DNA of 64,000 nucleotides, from positions 434,001-498,000 of the forward strand of contig NZ_JAGSPK010000001.1 in the NCBI RefSeq assembly GCF_018139565.1, written 5' to 3'. The DNA comes from Cognatundibacterium rivi. Lineage in GTDB: Bacteria > Pseudomonadota > Gammaproteobacteria > Burkholderiales > Burkholderiaceae_D. Below the pieces are notes generated by a model. The model worked only from the letters and a program-made list of their open reading frames with translations. It did no database searches and was not told the DNA's origin. The position numbers and the translations under genes were made by a program. Below are positions 34,229 through 42,995 of this stretch, in pieces (position 1 is the stretch's first letter; each line of letters starts with the position of its first letter).

Positions 34229-35863
34229 ATGAGCGAACTCAGCGAAATCAGGGCATTGCTCATTGAGCCGCATCAGGGAATGCGGGTCAGTTTGCACAAC
34301 ATGCTCAATCTGTGTGGCATTACAAAAATCGAGCACTCGCTGACTGCCGGTACGGCAGTGCGGACCATACAGGCAAAAGTATTCGATTTGATTCTGTGTG
34401 AATACGATCTCGGTGTCGGTCAGGATGGTCAGCAATTGCTGGAAGACATGCGCCATCACAAGCTTGCGCCTTTATCGACCATCTTTATCATGGTGACGGC
34501 CGAGCGCTCTTACGCCAAGGTCGTCAGCGCCGCTGAACTTGCCCCGTCTGATTATCTGCTCAAGCCATTTACTGCCGACATGCTGCTGGAACGTGTGGTT
34601 CGCGCTCTGGAAAAACGCAAAGCCTTTGTCGATGTGTATAACCTGATGGAACAGGGCGAGGTGAGTGAAGCCATTACCGCTACCCATCACGGTGAACGTG
34701 AATATCCACGCTATCTGATTGATTTCATGCGCCTGCGCGCTGAACTTCATGTGGTGCTGGGCGAAGCCGCAGAAGCCGAAGCGCTGTACACCCAGCTGTT
34801 TGAAATGAGAGCGGTTGCCTGGGCGCGCCTGGGTCTGGCGAAAACCCTTTACATGCAAGGAAAATATCAGGAAGCGGAAAGCATCCTGAAAAATCTGGTG
34901 GAAGAAAACAATAAGTACATGGACGCGTATGACTGGCTTGCCAAGACACATGAGATGGTCGGCCAGCTTCCCGAAGCGAAAGAAGTGCTGGATACGGCGG
35001 TCGCTGTCTCGCCGCATGGCGTACGCCGCTTACGTAATCTGGGGCGGATTGCAATGGAAACCGGCGACATAGAAACTGCAGAAAACGTATTTAAAAAAGT
35101 CGTCAGCAAGGCGAAATTTTCTGAATTCCGTGATCCTGAAGATCACATGAATCTGGTGGATGCGCTGGTCAAAAAAGGCGATACCGATCAGGCCAAATCG
35201 GTGATCCGCGACATGGACAGAAGCATGGTCGGACTGAAAAAGACTGCGGCCTGCCGCGCGATTTCAAATGCGATGGTGCATGCCAAAACCGGTGACGCGA
35301 GATTGACCGAAGAACTCGGTGCCGCCGTTGAAGCCTCACGCGAAGACATCGGTTTATCGACCGGTGCCAAGATTGGTCTGGCGAAGAGTTGCCTTGATAA
35401 CGATAATGAAGACGCGGCTTCCGAAATTATTCTCGACGTGATGAAAAATGCGGCGAGTAACCAGCAGGTCATGAACAAGGCAATGGGCGTGTTTGAAAGC
35501 GCCGGCAAAGGGCATCTGGCGAAAGAGCTGGCGCAGCGCAGCCAGAAAGAAGTCATGGATCTGGTGGCGCTGGGTGTGCAAAAAGCGAAGCAGGGCGATT
35601 TCCGTGGCTCTGTCGAGCTGATGACGGCCGCTGCCCGTAAATCACCGGACAACTCACAGGTGGTGATGAATGCCGCGCTGGCAGCATTGAAATGTCTGGA
35701 AAATCTTGGCTGGGACAATGCGATCGGCGAGCAGGCAAAGGCGCTGATCGAATCTGCACGTCATCTTGATCCTATGAATCCGCGTCTGAAAGCGATTCGG
35801 GGCTTATATGATGAACTGCAGAAGAAATACGGTTTGAGTATCAGTCGTTTTACAAAAAATTAG
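34229..35863 (+). CDS. Atypical receiver domain fused to TPR repeats
   Basis: A 544-residue protein. Residues about 8-128 form a receiver domain: LLIEPHQGMR, FDLILCEYDLG, IFIMVTAE and DYLLKPF (conserved Lys). At the expected phosphorylation position I align Glu58, with Asp60 two residues later, and the usual acidic pair is reduced to Glu13-Pro14. Residues about 135-540 are helical repeats of TPR type (for example LGLAKTLYMQGKYQEAESILKNLVEEN). It may act without phosphorylation as a protein-binding scaffold. A TATAAT sequence at 34113-34118 could be its -10 box. The HDOD-GAF gene follows after 67 bp and may share its pathway. Confidence 0.85.
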   Translation: MSELSEIRALLIEPHQGMRVSLHNMLNLCGITKIEHSLTAGTAVRTIQAKVFDLILCEYDLGVGQDGQQLLEDMRHHKLAPLSTIFIMVTAERSYAKVVSAAELAPSDYLLKPFTADMLLERVVRALEKRKAFVDVYNLMEQGEVSEAITATHHGEREYPRYLIDFMRLRAELHVVLGEAAEAEALYTQLFEMRAVAWARLGLAKTLYMQGKYQEAESILKNLVEENNKYMDAYDWLAKTHEMVGQLPEAKEVLDTAVAVSPHGVRRLRNLGRIAMETGDIETAENVFKKVVSKAKFSEFRDPEDHMNLVDALVKKGDTDQAKSVIRDMDRSMVGLKKTAACRAISNAMVHAKTGDARLTEELGAAVEASREDIGLSTGAKIGLAKSCLDNDNEDAASEIILDVMKNAASNQQVMNKAMGVFESAGKGHLAKELAQRSQKEVMDLVALGVQKAKQGDFRGSVELMTAAARKSPDNSQVVMNAALAALKCLENLGWDNAIGEQAKALIESARHLDPMNPRLKAIRGLYDELQKKYGLSISRFTKN

Positions 35864-35963
35864 ATCGATTGCCATATCTGCCAGCCGTATCGGCGATTGA
35901 TCGAACGGCAGGCAGGAGTCGCACAGTATCTTGTCGAATTCATTGGCTGCACACGCAGGAACT

Positions 35964-37517
35964 ATGGCAACTTATCCAACAGCAGGTTTTTCTCAGATTC
36001 CCCTTGAGTCGCATCGCGAACGCTTATTAAAAAAAATCAGAGACGAAAACGATTTACCGACACTGGGTGTCGCGATCGCGAAAGTCGTTGAAATTACTTC
36101 GTCTGGCGAAGATTCGGTGTCGCGTCTCGCGCATTTTGTTTTGTCGGATGTCGGCCTGACGCAAAAAATCTTGCGATTGGCGAATACGGTGCAATACCGG
36201 ACTGCGGCTGGTGCCGCGGTGACGACCATTTCACGCTCGATATTTCTGCTCGGATTTAATACCGTTAAAACCAGCGCACTGGCGATGTTGCTGGTCGATT
36301 TTTTCAAAGATCAGGCGCAGGCGATCAGCGTACGTAAAGAGCTGATTCATTCTTTGTGTGCCAGTATTATCGGCCGCGAAATAGCGCAGCGCGGGCGTTT
36401 TCAGGATGGCGAAGAAGCGGCGGTTGCTTCCTTGTTCAAAAATGTCGGCAAAGTTCTGATTGCCTCGTTTGACCACGGATTATTTTCGCGTATCCAGAAT
36501 GTTGCTGCCACCGGGGAAACCAGTGAGGATGCGGCATCGGTCTTGTTGCTCGGCTGTAGCTTCGAGCGTTTTGGTGAGCTGGCGTTGCAAGGCTGGAAAA
36601 TTCCGGACGCGATTATTCAGGCGATGGCACCGTTGCCCTCAGGCGAGCTGCGCAAGAGCACGCAACGTAATGAATGGCTGAAACAAGTGGCGAGCTTCAG
36701 CGATGCGCTGGCCGGTATTCTGATTTCGGGTGTCGGTGATAAATCTGCCCGTTATGAAAAATTGCTGAAGCGCTTCGGTAAAGTGCTGGAGCTGGATCAG
36801 GCGATGCTGGACGATTTGTTGCTCAAAGTCGAAGCTGAGACCCGCCAGATGGCGAAGAGCATGGATATTGCGTTACCAGAGACGGGCCAGGAAGCGCCAG
36901 ATTTATTGAAAGCACAGGGTGTTCCGAGTGAATTTTTGCTGAAGACCACCGATGTTACGCCCGCGCAGGAAGCGATTCGTTACCCCAGCGGGAAACCGCA
37001 CAACGCGCGCGATCTGTTGTTGACCGGCGTGCAGGATGTGACGCAGATGCTGACCTCCGACGACTATAAGCTCAATGATCTGATCTTGCTGGTACTTGAA
37101 ACCTTGTACACCAGCATGGGATTTCGTTTTGCCACAGTCTGTTTGCGCGATGTCAGCAGCGGGCGTTATGTCGCGCGCCTGGCGGTTGGTGAACATTATG
37201 CCGAACGACAAAAAAACTTTTTCTTCGGCGCTAAATCCGAATCTGATTTATTTGCGCTGGCCTTAAATAATAATGCTGACGTAATGATTTCGGATGCGAT
37301 GGTGCCAAAAATCCGTAGTCTATTACCAGTATGGCATCAGGAGTTATTGCCGGACGCGCGTAGTTTTATTATTTTGCCGCTGGTCATACAAAAGAAGCCT
37401 TTAGGCTTGTTTTATGCGGATCGTGCGACCACCGCGGATGAAGGCGTACCGCCAGATGAAACCGCTTTGATCAAGACCTTAAAAAGCCAGTTACTCGCCG
37501 CGATGATGCGTGGCTGA
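35964..37517 (+). CDS. HDOD-domain protein with C-terminal GAF-like domain
   Basis: A 517-residue signalling protein. The HDOD domain (about residues 15-220) has DLPTLGVAIAKVVEITSSGEDS and ILRLANTVQYRTAAGAAVTTISRSIFLLGFNTVK. A GAF-like domain occupies about 350-515. HDOD proteins are non-enzymatic relatives of HD phosphohydrolases linked to regulation of motility and cyclic nucleotides. The ATG at 35964 follows AGGAA; a TTG at 35931 follows AGGAG at a longer distance, so the start is not certain. It lies after the receiver-TPR gene on the same strand. Confidence 0.85.
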   Translation: MATYPTAGFSQIPLESHRERLLKKIRDENDLPTLGVAIAKVVEITSSGEDSVSRLAHFVLSDVGLTQKILRLANTVQYRTAAGAAVTTISRSIFLLGFNTVKTSALAMLLVDFFKDQAQAISVRKELIHSLCASIIGREIAQRGRFQDGEEAAVASLFKNVGKVLIASFDHGLFSRIQNVAATGETSEDAASVLLLGCSFERFGELALQGWKIPDAIIQAMAPLPSGELRKSTQRNEWLKQVASFSDALAGILISGVGDKSARYEKLLKRFGKVLELDQAMLDDLLLKVEAETRQMAKSMDIALPETGQEAPDLLKAQGVPSEFLLKTTDVTPAQEAIRYPSGKPHNARDLLLTGVQDVTQMLTSDDYKLNDLILLVLETLYTSMGFRFATVCLRDVSSGRYVARLAVGEHYAERQKNFFFGAKSESDLFALALNNNADVMISDAMVPKIRSLLPVWHQELLPDARSFIILPLVIQKKPLGLFYADRATTADEGVPPDETALIKTLKSQLLAAMMRG

Positions 37518-37619
37518 GTTTTTTATTCGACGATCTGCGGCTGATTGCGGTGCAGCGGCTACAATAGTTTTTGTATTTTTTTAGCAGTTTAATTTCAGCG
37601 CTTGTCGCTATTGATGATC

Positions 37620-38264
37620 ATGACTTTTTCTACCTGGTTTGCCTTTCTGATTGCCGCTTGTGTGATCGCTATTTCCCCTGGTTCTGGTGCGGTGTTATCG
37701 ATGTCGCATGGGCTGAATTACGGCGTCAAAAAAGCCAGTACAACGATACTGGGCTTGCAGGCTGGTTTGTTGCTGATTCTGGCGATTGCAGGGGCAGGGG
37801 TGGGCTCGATTCTGTTGGCGTCAGAATTCGCGTTTAACATCGTTAAAATCGTTGGTGCGCTATATTTGATTTATCTTGGATTTAATCAATGGCGTGCGCG
37901 GGTTGAAGTGGTGAAGGAAGAAGAAAAAAACCTCACGCTGACGCAGTTGCCCACTGCACGCCGACGTTTCCTGACAGGATTTTTTACAAATACGACGAAT
38001 CCTAAAGGCATCATTTTTATGGTGGCGGTGTTACCGCAATTTATTTCGCATGATGCACCGTTGTTGCCGCAGCTTTGCATACTCGGCGTGACTATGTGCG
38101 GGGTCGATCTGATCGTAATGCATAGTTATGCGTATGCTGCCTCGACCATGCAAAGATATTTCAGCGATCCGCGCTGGTTAAAAAGCCAGAACCGCTTTTT
38201 CGGCGGGATACTGATGGCGATTGGGGCTGCGCTGTTTTTCGTCAAACGCAGCCCGTCCAACTGA
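37620..38264 (+). CDS. LysE/RhtB-family exporter
   Basis: A 214-residue inner-membrane protein with about six hydrophobic segments and the family N-terminus MTFSTWFAFLIAACVIAISPGSGAVLSMSHG. Members export amino acids such as lysine, threonine or homoserine lactones; the substrate here is unknown. The frame begins at a TTG (37602); the ATG at 37620 gives the usual family N-terminus and 37614 is also possible. The stop codon lies in a 12-bp tandem repeat. Confidence 0.85.
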   Translation: MTFSTWFAFLIAACVIAISPGSGAVLSMSHGLNYGVKKASTTILGLQAGLLLILAIAGAGVGSILLASEFAFNIVKIVGALYLIYLGFNQWRARVEVVKEEEKNLTLTQLPTARRRFLTGFFTNTTNPKGIIFMVAVLPQFISHDAPLLPQLCILGVTMCGVDLIVMHSYAYAASTMQRYFSDPRWLKSQNRFFGGILMAIGAALFFVKRSPSN

Positions 38265-38289
38265 TTATCCAACTGAGTATCGAACTGAT
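38254..38289 (+). repeat. Three 12-bp tandem repeats at the end of the LysE gene
   Basis: The unit TATCCAACTGAT occurs three times with small differences, and TGA is repeated in frame in each copy (38262-38264, 38274-38276, 38286-38288). The last copy also forms a small hairpin, GAACTGA/TCAGTTC (38282-38301), between the convergent genes. Confidence 0.8.
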
Positions 38290-38294
38290 TTGCG

Positions 38295-39098
38295 TCAGTT
38301 CAGCTCTATACCTTGTTTCTTGGCGAGAGAGTCAATGTCTTGCCAGATGGTCATCTGATTTAACAAGCGGGTTGCCGGGTCCAGCATGGCATTCAGATTA
38401 AAGAAGCGCTCCAGCGATGTTTCATCAAATTGACTGCGCTGAGAGAAATTAATTCGACCATATTGCTTGTTAAACGCATTCAGCAAATCTGCCGGTGTGT
38501 CTTTGTGCCACGATTGCATCAGGCCGCCGACCATCAGTGCTGTATCGGTGGTTTGTTCCAGACTGCGTGGATTTCTGGCCGTGCTGATATCACGGTAATC
38601 GAGCAATCGTGGAAAATAAAATTGCTTGATCCAACTCGCCGGAATCCCGCCTTCTCGTTGCAAAGAACCACTGCGCCAGAGTTTCCAGCTTTTTTCAGCT
38701 TCGCCTTCACTGACGAAATGCATGTCTGCCTGCACGACACAATCTTCCCCGAGCACAATTTCCAGCACGACCGGTAAGCCGGTTTCACTGGCAATATTTT
38801 CCAGCTCGGGCATTTGTGGCTTCTCGCCCAGCTCAGTCTGCAATGCCTGCACAAAAGCTGCCATGATGTCCTGATGTGCGTGATGGACAGCGCCGGTGTT
38901 ATTGCAGAAATCTGCGCACGCCGCGAAGTAGGCCATCAACTCGCCTATCATGATGCCCGGTGTTGCTGTGGCAGCAGCATCTTGCAAACCCTGGCGCACG
39001 CTAGTCATCGCGATACCATTTCTTAACATCGGGTACAGCTGTGTTGTCGTGCAGCCGAATTTGACGATACTGCCAGCGGCAAGTTTAAATTCACTCAT
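38295..39098 (-). CDS. Uncharacterised 267-residue protein in the Mn-switch operon
   Basis: I do not recognise this protein. It has no signal peptide, membrane helix, P-loop or obvious metal motif. Composition is ordinary, with Trp-containing segments (SWKLWRSGSL, GLMQSWHKDTP) and a helical C-terminus. A His/Cys-containing stretch (ACADFCNNTGAVHHAHQD, about residues 60-77) could bind metal, but this is speculation. Its ATG overlaps the ArsC-like stop by 8 bp, so translation is probably coupled. Through that gene it appears to belong to the operon that begins at the manganese-type riboswitch. Confidence 0.75.
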   Translation of the reverse strand: MSEFKLAAGSIVKFGCTTTQLYPMLRNGIAMTSVRQGLQDAAATATPGIMIGELMAYFAACADFCNNTGAVHHAHQDIMAAFVQALQTELGEKPQMPELENIASETGLPVVLEIVLGEDCVVQADMHFVSEGEAEKSWKLWRSGSLQREGGIPASWIKQFYFPRLLDYRDISTARNPRSLEQTTDTALMVGGLMQSWHKDTPADLLNAFNKQYGRINFSQRSQFDETSLERFFNLNAMLDPATRLLNQMTIWQDIDSLAKKQGIELN

Positions 39099-39462
39099 GT
39101 GATGACATTTCCTTAAATAGATCCAGCACTTGCTCTGGCGGACGCCCTATGACCGCCTTTCCATTGAATGTCGCGATAGGACGTTGCAGTAACTTAGGGC
39201 ATTCCACGATGGCTTGCAGAGCGGTGGCAACGTCGGCGCTTGCTAAATTTTTAGCGACATATTCTTCTTCGGTATTACGCAGCATCTGTTGCACATTGCC
39301 GCCGAGTTGTTCCAGCAGCATCGTTAATTGTTCGATGGACAGTGGTGTTTTTTGGTAATCAATGACCTGCAATTCCTGCGCGTGTTCAGCGCAGGCAGAT
39401 TCAAGTATCGCAAGTGCTTCGCGGGATTTTGAACAACGCGGATTATGATAAATCGTCAGCAT
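39091..39462 (-). CDS. ArsC/Spx-like thioredoxin-fold protein
   Basis: A 123-residue ArsC-family protein. The catalytic Cys10 lies in IYHNPRCSKSREAL, and the C-terminal RPIATFNGKAVIGRPPEQVL matches the Arg-containing arsenate-reductase end. Glutaredoxin-linked ArsC proteins reduce arsenate to arsenite, but no arsenite pump or ArsR is nearby, and many such genes (YffB, YfgD type) have other or unknown roles. It follows the GDT1-like gene by 10 bp and overlaps the next gene by 8 bp, so it is within an operon. Confidence 0.85.
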   Translation of the reverse strand: MLTIYHNPRCSKSREALAILESACAEHAQELQVIDYQKTPLSIEQLTMLLEQLGGNVQQMLRNTEEEYVAKNLASADVATALQAIVECPKLLQRPIATFNGKAVIGRPPEQVLDLFKEMSSHE

Positions 39463-39472
39463 TTCTTTCTCT

Positions 39473-40045
39473 TTATAAAAAACGATCGCCGATACCCATC
39501 AGCACCAAAACGCCAAGAATAGCGAATACGCCCGCAGCTATCCAGCGGACTATTTTGAAGGGAAAATTCGGCGCTGCGATTTTCCCTAAAAATACCGCAG
39601 GAATATCTGCAATCAGCATACCCAGCGTGGTGCCGGCGATGACCAGAGTGAGATTCGAGTATTTTGCTGCCAGTGCGACTGTTGCCAGCTGTGTTTTATC
39701 ACCAATTTCCGCTATAAAGAATGTGATGCAGGTCAGCGCGAAGACACCGTATTTTCCTTCACTCAGGCCTTCATCTTCCATTTCATCAGGTTTCAGTGTC
39801 CAGGCCGCAATCGCCAGAAAAGATAAACCCAGCGCCCAGCGTAACAAAGTGGATGGAATATTAGTGGCAACCCATTGGCCCAGTAATCCGGCCAGAGCAT
39901 GATTGGCTAAGGTCGCAATCAATATGCCGAGAATGATAGGGATGGGTTTTTTATAGCGCGCTGCCAGTAATAAGGCGAGCAATTGTGTTTTGTCACCAAT
40001 TTCGCCAACGGTGACGGCCAGAGCAGAGACGAGGAAAGCTTCCAT
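39473..40045 (-). CDS. GDT1/TMEM165-family cation exporter, probably for Mn2+
   Basis: A 190-residue membrane protein with six predicted helices in two repeated halves. Each half carries the family motif EIGDKTQ (residues 15-21 and again near 115). In bacteria this family includes the manganese exporter MneA of Vibrio. The ATG at 40045 begins MEAFLVSALAVTVGEIGDKTQ; the frame runs on into the leader RNA, so the longer form is unlikely. A manganese-type riboswitch upstream supports Mn2+ export. No good ribosome-binding site is visible, which may fit riboswitch control. First gene of the three-gene operon. Confidence 0.9.
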   Translation of the reverse strand: MEAFLVSALAVTVGEIGDKTQLLALLLAARYKKPIPIILGILIATLANHALAGLLGQWVATNIPSTLLRWALGLSFLAIAAWTLKPDEMEDEGLSEGKYGVFALTCITFFIAEIGDKTQLATVALAAKYSNLTLVIAGTTLGMLIADIPAVFLGKIAAPNFPFKIVRWIAAGVFAILGVLVLMGIGDRFL

Positions 40046-40055
40046 GATTTTTATT

Positions 40056-40102
40056 GAGATCGGGCGCTGATAACCAATGACAGCAACACTCCGCCCGATC
40101 TC
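40056..40102 (-). promoter_or_regulatory. Candidate expression-platform hairpin of the riboswitch
   Basis: GAGATCGGGCG at 40056-40066 pairs perfectly with 40092-40102 (11 bp, 25-nt loop). On the minus strand it ends 10 bp before the GDT1-like ATG. No T run follows, so control of ribosome access is more likely than termination. Confidence 0.6.
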
Positions 40103-40124
40103 CGGTAACAGAAGTGCAACCATC

Positions 40125-40256
40125 AAAGGTCTTGCCAAATCCCGCGCAGATCATCGCTGATCCATTGCTGATAACAGGATCAATCGCACCATGACTGTTG
40201 AGTCAAGTATGTTGATGCGATTTCTTCAGCAACGCTGAAGCAGGCTACTCCCCAAT
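40125..40256 (-). promoter_or_regulatory. yybP-ykoY manganese riboswitch
   Basis: On the minus strand the leader contains, in order, TTGGGGAGTAGCC (complement of about 40242-40256), a CTTCAGC/GCTGAAG hairpin, ATCAACATACTTG, a variable stem region, and GGCAAGACCTTTGATGG ending near 40125. The GGGGAGTAGC block and the conserved ATCAACATAC and GGCAAGACC segments are those I know from proteobacterial yybP-ykoY elements, which switch Mn2+ efflux genes on when Mn2+ binds. The gene downstream is of the expected type. The assignment is by eye and memory of the family, not by a covariance search. Confidence 0.85.
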
Positions 40257-40270
40257 GAATGTGAGCGCGA

Positions 40271-40276
40271 ATTATA
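40271..40276 (-). promoter_or_regulatory. Probable -10 box of the Mn-switch operon
   Basis: TATAAT on the minus strand, about 18 bp before the conserved GGGGAGTAGC block. The -35 region is weak, with no clear TTGACA at 17-bp spacing. Confidence 0.6.
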
Positions 40277-40419
40277 CTGCATAGTCGCTTGCGGATGATA
40301 GGTTTGAAAAAGGGAACTGATTTTTACCCGGATATCCTACACAGGTAGCGTAAATTGCTTTCCGCCGCAGACTGATCGTTGATAAACTAAAAAATGATTT
40401 ACATCATTTGTGGGGCGTT

Positions 40420-41166
40420 ATGGGAAGTTACCTGAGTCATTTCATGAGTTTCTGGTCGCCAGCTGAGCTGAACGCCAACATCATCATCTTCTTAAATCTG
40501 GCTGGCGCGATGTTACTGGGATTCGTCGTTGGTTATGAGCGCTCTTATCATGGACGTGCCGCAGGTATGCGGACTTACGGGTTGGTATGCATGGCTTCCG
40601 CAGCGTTGGTCGTGATTGCTGGCTACCCTGACTTCTGGTACGGCGGCCGGGCGATAGTGCCGGTCGCGCTTGATCCGACCAGGATTATTCAGGGAATCGT
40701 TACCGGTATCGGTTTCCTCGGTGCCGGTGTGATTATGAAGGAAGGATTCACTATCAGTGGCTTGACGACGGCGGCTTCGGTCTGGGCGTCATCCGCAATC
40801 GGTGTTTTAGTCGGAGTAGGTTTTTACGCTGCGGCAATCCTGTTGGCACTTTTGTCGGCCGCTTGCATGGTGTGGGTACATCGTCTTGAATCGTGGTTAC
40901 CTTCGCAAGCGGCAATTGTGATTACGATACGCTTTAAAAAGGGATTTTCGCCGGAGGAGAAAACAATGGCTGAAATGGCCTTGAGGCGCGGTTATGAAAT
41001 GGCCAGTGGTACGTTGGCGATTGCACAGAGTAACGGTGCCCTCGAATGGCGTTTTGTTGCCGTCGCAATGGATAAAAAGCTTGCGCTGCCAATCAGTGTC
41101 TTATCTCAGGACTTCGAAAAATTTGACGGTGTTGAGTCTTTCCAGTTGTCACATGCACGGAATTGA
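40420..41166 (+). CDS. MgtC/SapB-family membrane protein
   Basis: A 248-residue inner-membrane protein. The N-terminal part has several helices with the family motifs GAMLLGFVVGYERSYHGRAAGMRTY and GFLGAGVIMKEGFTISGLTTAASVW, and the C-terminal about 80 residues form a soluble tail. MgtC proteins bind and inhibit ATP synthase or support growth at low magnesium. The ATG at 40420 follows a GTGGGG site; a TTG at 40408 is the alternative. It is divergent from the Mn-switch operon across about 140 bp. Confidence 0.9.
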   Translation: MGSYLSHFMSFWSPAELNANIIIFLNLAGAMLLGFVVGYERSYHGRAAGMRTYGLVCMASAALVVIAGYPDFWYGGRAIVPVALDPTRIIQGIVTGIGFLGAGVIMKEGFTISGLTTAASVWASSAIGVLVGVGFYAAAILLALLSAACMVWVHRLESWLPSQAAIVITIRFKKGFSPEEKTMAEMALRRGYEMASGTLAIAQSNGALEWRFVAVAMDKKLALPISVLSQDFEKFDGVESFQLSHARN

Positions 41167-41195
41167 CTATTTTCGACAATTTTTTTAAATAGCTC

Positions 41196-41224
41196 TTGAC
41201 ATCAGAGGTTCGGATCTCTATAGT
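41196..41224 (+). promoter_or_regulatory. Sigma-70 promoter of the tRNA-tuf operon
   Basis: TTGACA (41196-41201), a 17-bp spacer and TATAGT (41219-41224), 15 bp before tRNA-Tyr. It is the best consensus promoter in the window, as expected for stable RNA and tuf. Confidence 0.88.
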
Positions 41225-41238
41225 TCTGAGTTCCCTAT

Positions 41239-41323
<85 letters not shown>

Positions 41324-41362
41324 TAGGAAAGAATTTGTATTGCGGCTGAAGTGGTAGCCCCT

Positions 41363-41436
41363 GCGGGTGTAGCTCAATGGTAGAGCTGAAGCCTTCCAAG
41401 CTTATGACGAGGGTTCGATTCCCTTCACCCGCTCCA
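41363..41436 (+). tRNA. tRNA-Gly (TCC)
   Basis: 74 nt: acceptor GCGGGTG, D arm GCTCAATGGTAGAGC, anticodon TCC in CTTCCAA, T arm GGGTTCGATTCCC, and 3' TCCA. Confidence 0.97.
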
Positions 41437-41468
41437 GTTATTTTGCATGGCTTTGTGCAGACTAAGCT

Positions 41469-41543
<75 letters not shown>

Positions 41544-41617
41544 TGTAAGCTGGTGTTTCAAGTCTGAAGTCGTCGGGCGCGTGCCTGAGTATCTCATAAA
41601 ATCGTTAGGAGTCCAAA

Positions 41618-42808
41618 ATGGCAAAAGGTAAGTTCGAACGCACCAAGCCGCACGTCAACGTAGGTACAATTGGTCACGTTGATCACGGTAAAACAACATT
41701 GACAGCAGCGATTGCAACAGTATTGTCTGCAAAATTCGGTGGCGAAGCGAAGAAATACGACGAAATCGACGCAGCACCAGAAGAAAAAGCACGCGGTATT
41801 ACAATTAATACTGCCCACGTTGAATACGAAACAGCAACACGTCACTACGCTCACGTTGACTGCCCAGGCCATGCTGACTATGTTAAAAACATGATCACTG
41901 GTGCTGCTCAGATGGACGGCGCGATCTTGGTTTGCTCCGCAGCAGACGGTCCAATGCCACAAACACGTGAGCACATCCTGTTGGCTCGCCAGGTTGGTGT
42001 TCCATACATCATCGTTTTCCTGAACAAATGCGACATGGTTGATGACGCTGAATTGCTGGAACTCGTTGAAATGGAAGTACGTGAATTACTGTCCAAATAT
42101 GAATTCCCAGGCGACGATCTGCCGATCATCCAAGGTTCCGCAAAACTGGCGCTCGAAGGCGACAAAGGTCCATTGGGCGAAGAAGCGATCCTGAAACTGG
42201 CTGATGCATTGGATACTTACATCCCAACACCAGAACGCGCTGTTGACGGCGCCTTCCTGTTGCCAGTAGAAGACGTCTTCTCCATCTCTGGTCGCGGTAC
42301 AGTGGTAACTGGTCGTATCGAACGCGGTATCATCAAAGTTGGCGAAGAGATCGAAATCGTCGGTATCAAAGACACAGTCAAAACAACATGTACTGGCGTT
42401 GAAATGTTCCGCAAATTGCTCGACCAAGGTCAGGCAGGCGATAACGTCGGTGTTCTGCTGCGTGGTACAAAACGCGAAGACATCCAACGTGGTCAAGTGT
42501 TGGCAAAACCAGGTTCAATCAAACCACACAGCCATTTCACAGGCGAGATCTACGTTTTGTCGAAAGATGAAGGCGGTCGTCATACACCATTCTTCAACAA
42601 CTACCGTCCACAGTTCTACTTCCGTACAACGGACGTGACTGGTTCGATCGAGTTGCCAGCAGACAAAGAAATGGTTATGCCAGGTGATAACGTCTCGATC
42701 ACAGTCAAACTGATCAACCCGATCGCGATGGAAGAAGGTCTCCGTTTCGCGATTCGTGAAGGTGGTCGTACTGTTGGTGCGGGTGTTGTTGCTAAAATTA
42801 TCGAGTAA
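41618..42808 (+). CDS. tuf: Elongation factor Tu
   Basis: A 396-residue EF-Tu, which carries aminoacyl-tRNA to the ribosome. G1 is [11 protein letters not shown]3 is DCPGHADY, G4 is NKCD; domains 2 and 3 follow ([14 protein letters not shown]). Full length and near-identical to the family. Codon use is strongly biased, as expected for a highly expressed gene. It lies between tRNA-Thr and tRNA-Trp, so this copy is the one equivalent to tufB; a second tuf is usual in the str operon of these bacteria but is not in the window. Confidence 0.99.
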   Translation: MAKGKFERTKPHVNVGTIGHVDHGKTTLTAAIATVLSAKFGGEAKKYDEIDAAPEEKARGITINTAHVEYETATRHYAHVDCPGHADYVKNMITGAAQMDGAILVCSAADGPMPQTREHILLARQVGVPYIIVFLNKCDMVDDAELLELVEMEVRELLSKYEFPGDDLPIIQGSAKLALEGDKGPLGEEAILKLADALDTYIPTPERAVDGAFLLPVEDVFSISGRGTVVTGRIERGIIKVGEEIEIVGIKDTVKTTCTGVEMFRKLLDQGQAGDNVGVLLRGTKREDIQRGQVLAKPGSIKPHSHFTGEIYVLSKDEGGRHTPFFNNYRPQFYFRTTDVTGSIELPADKEMVMPGDNVSITVKLINPIAMEEGLRFAIREGGRTVGAGVVAKIIE

Positions 42809-42881
42809 TTTTTAAAGTTCATTCGAAATAAGTATTGTGGCTTGCCAAGGTCGCAGTACTTATCAAGTGGTTCTAAGATGT

Positions 42882-42957
42882 AGGGGTGTAGCTCAATTGG
42901 CAGAGCGTCGGTCTCCAAAACCGAAGGTTGTAGGTTCGATTCCTACCGCCCCTGCCA
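42882..42957 (+). tRNA. tRNA-Trp (CCA)
   Basis: 76 nt: acceptor AGGGGTG/CGCCCCT (one G-T pair), anticodon CCA in CTCCAAA, T arm TAGGTTCGATTCCTA, encoded CCA. It lies between tuf and secE. Confidence 0.97.
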
Positions 42958-42995
42958 CCGTCAAGGCCGCAGGGCACCGAAAGTAAATCAAAAGT

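Noticed and set aside
39091..39462. Arsenic resistance operon
   Set aside because: Only an ArsC-like protein is present; there is no ArsR or arsenite pump, and the context is manganese.
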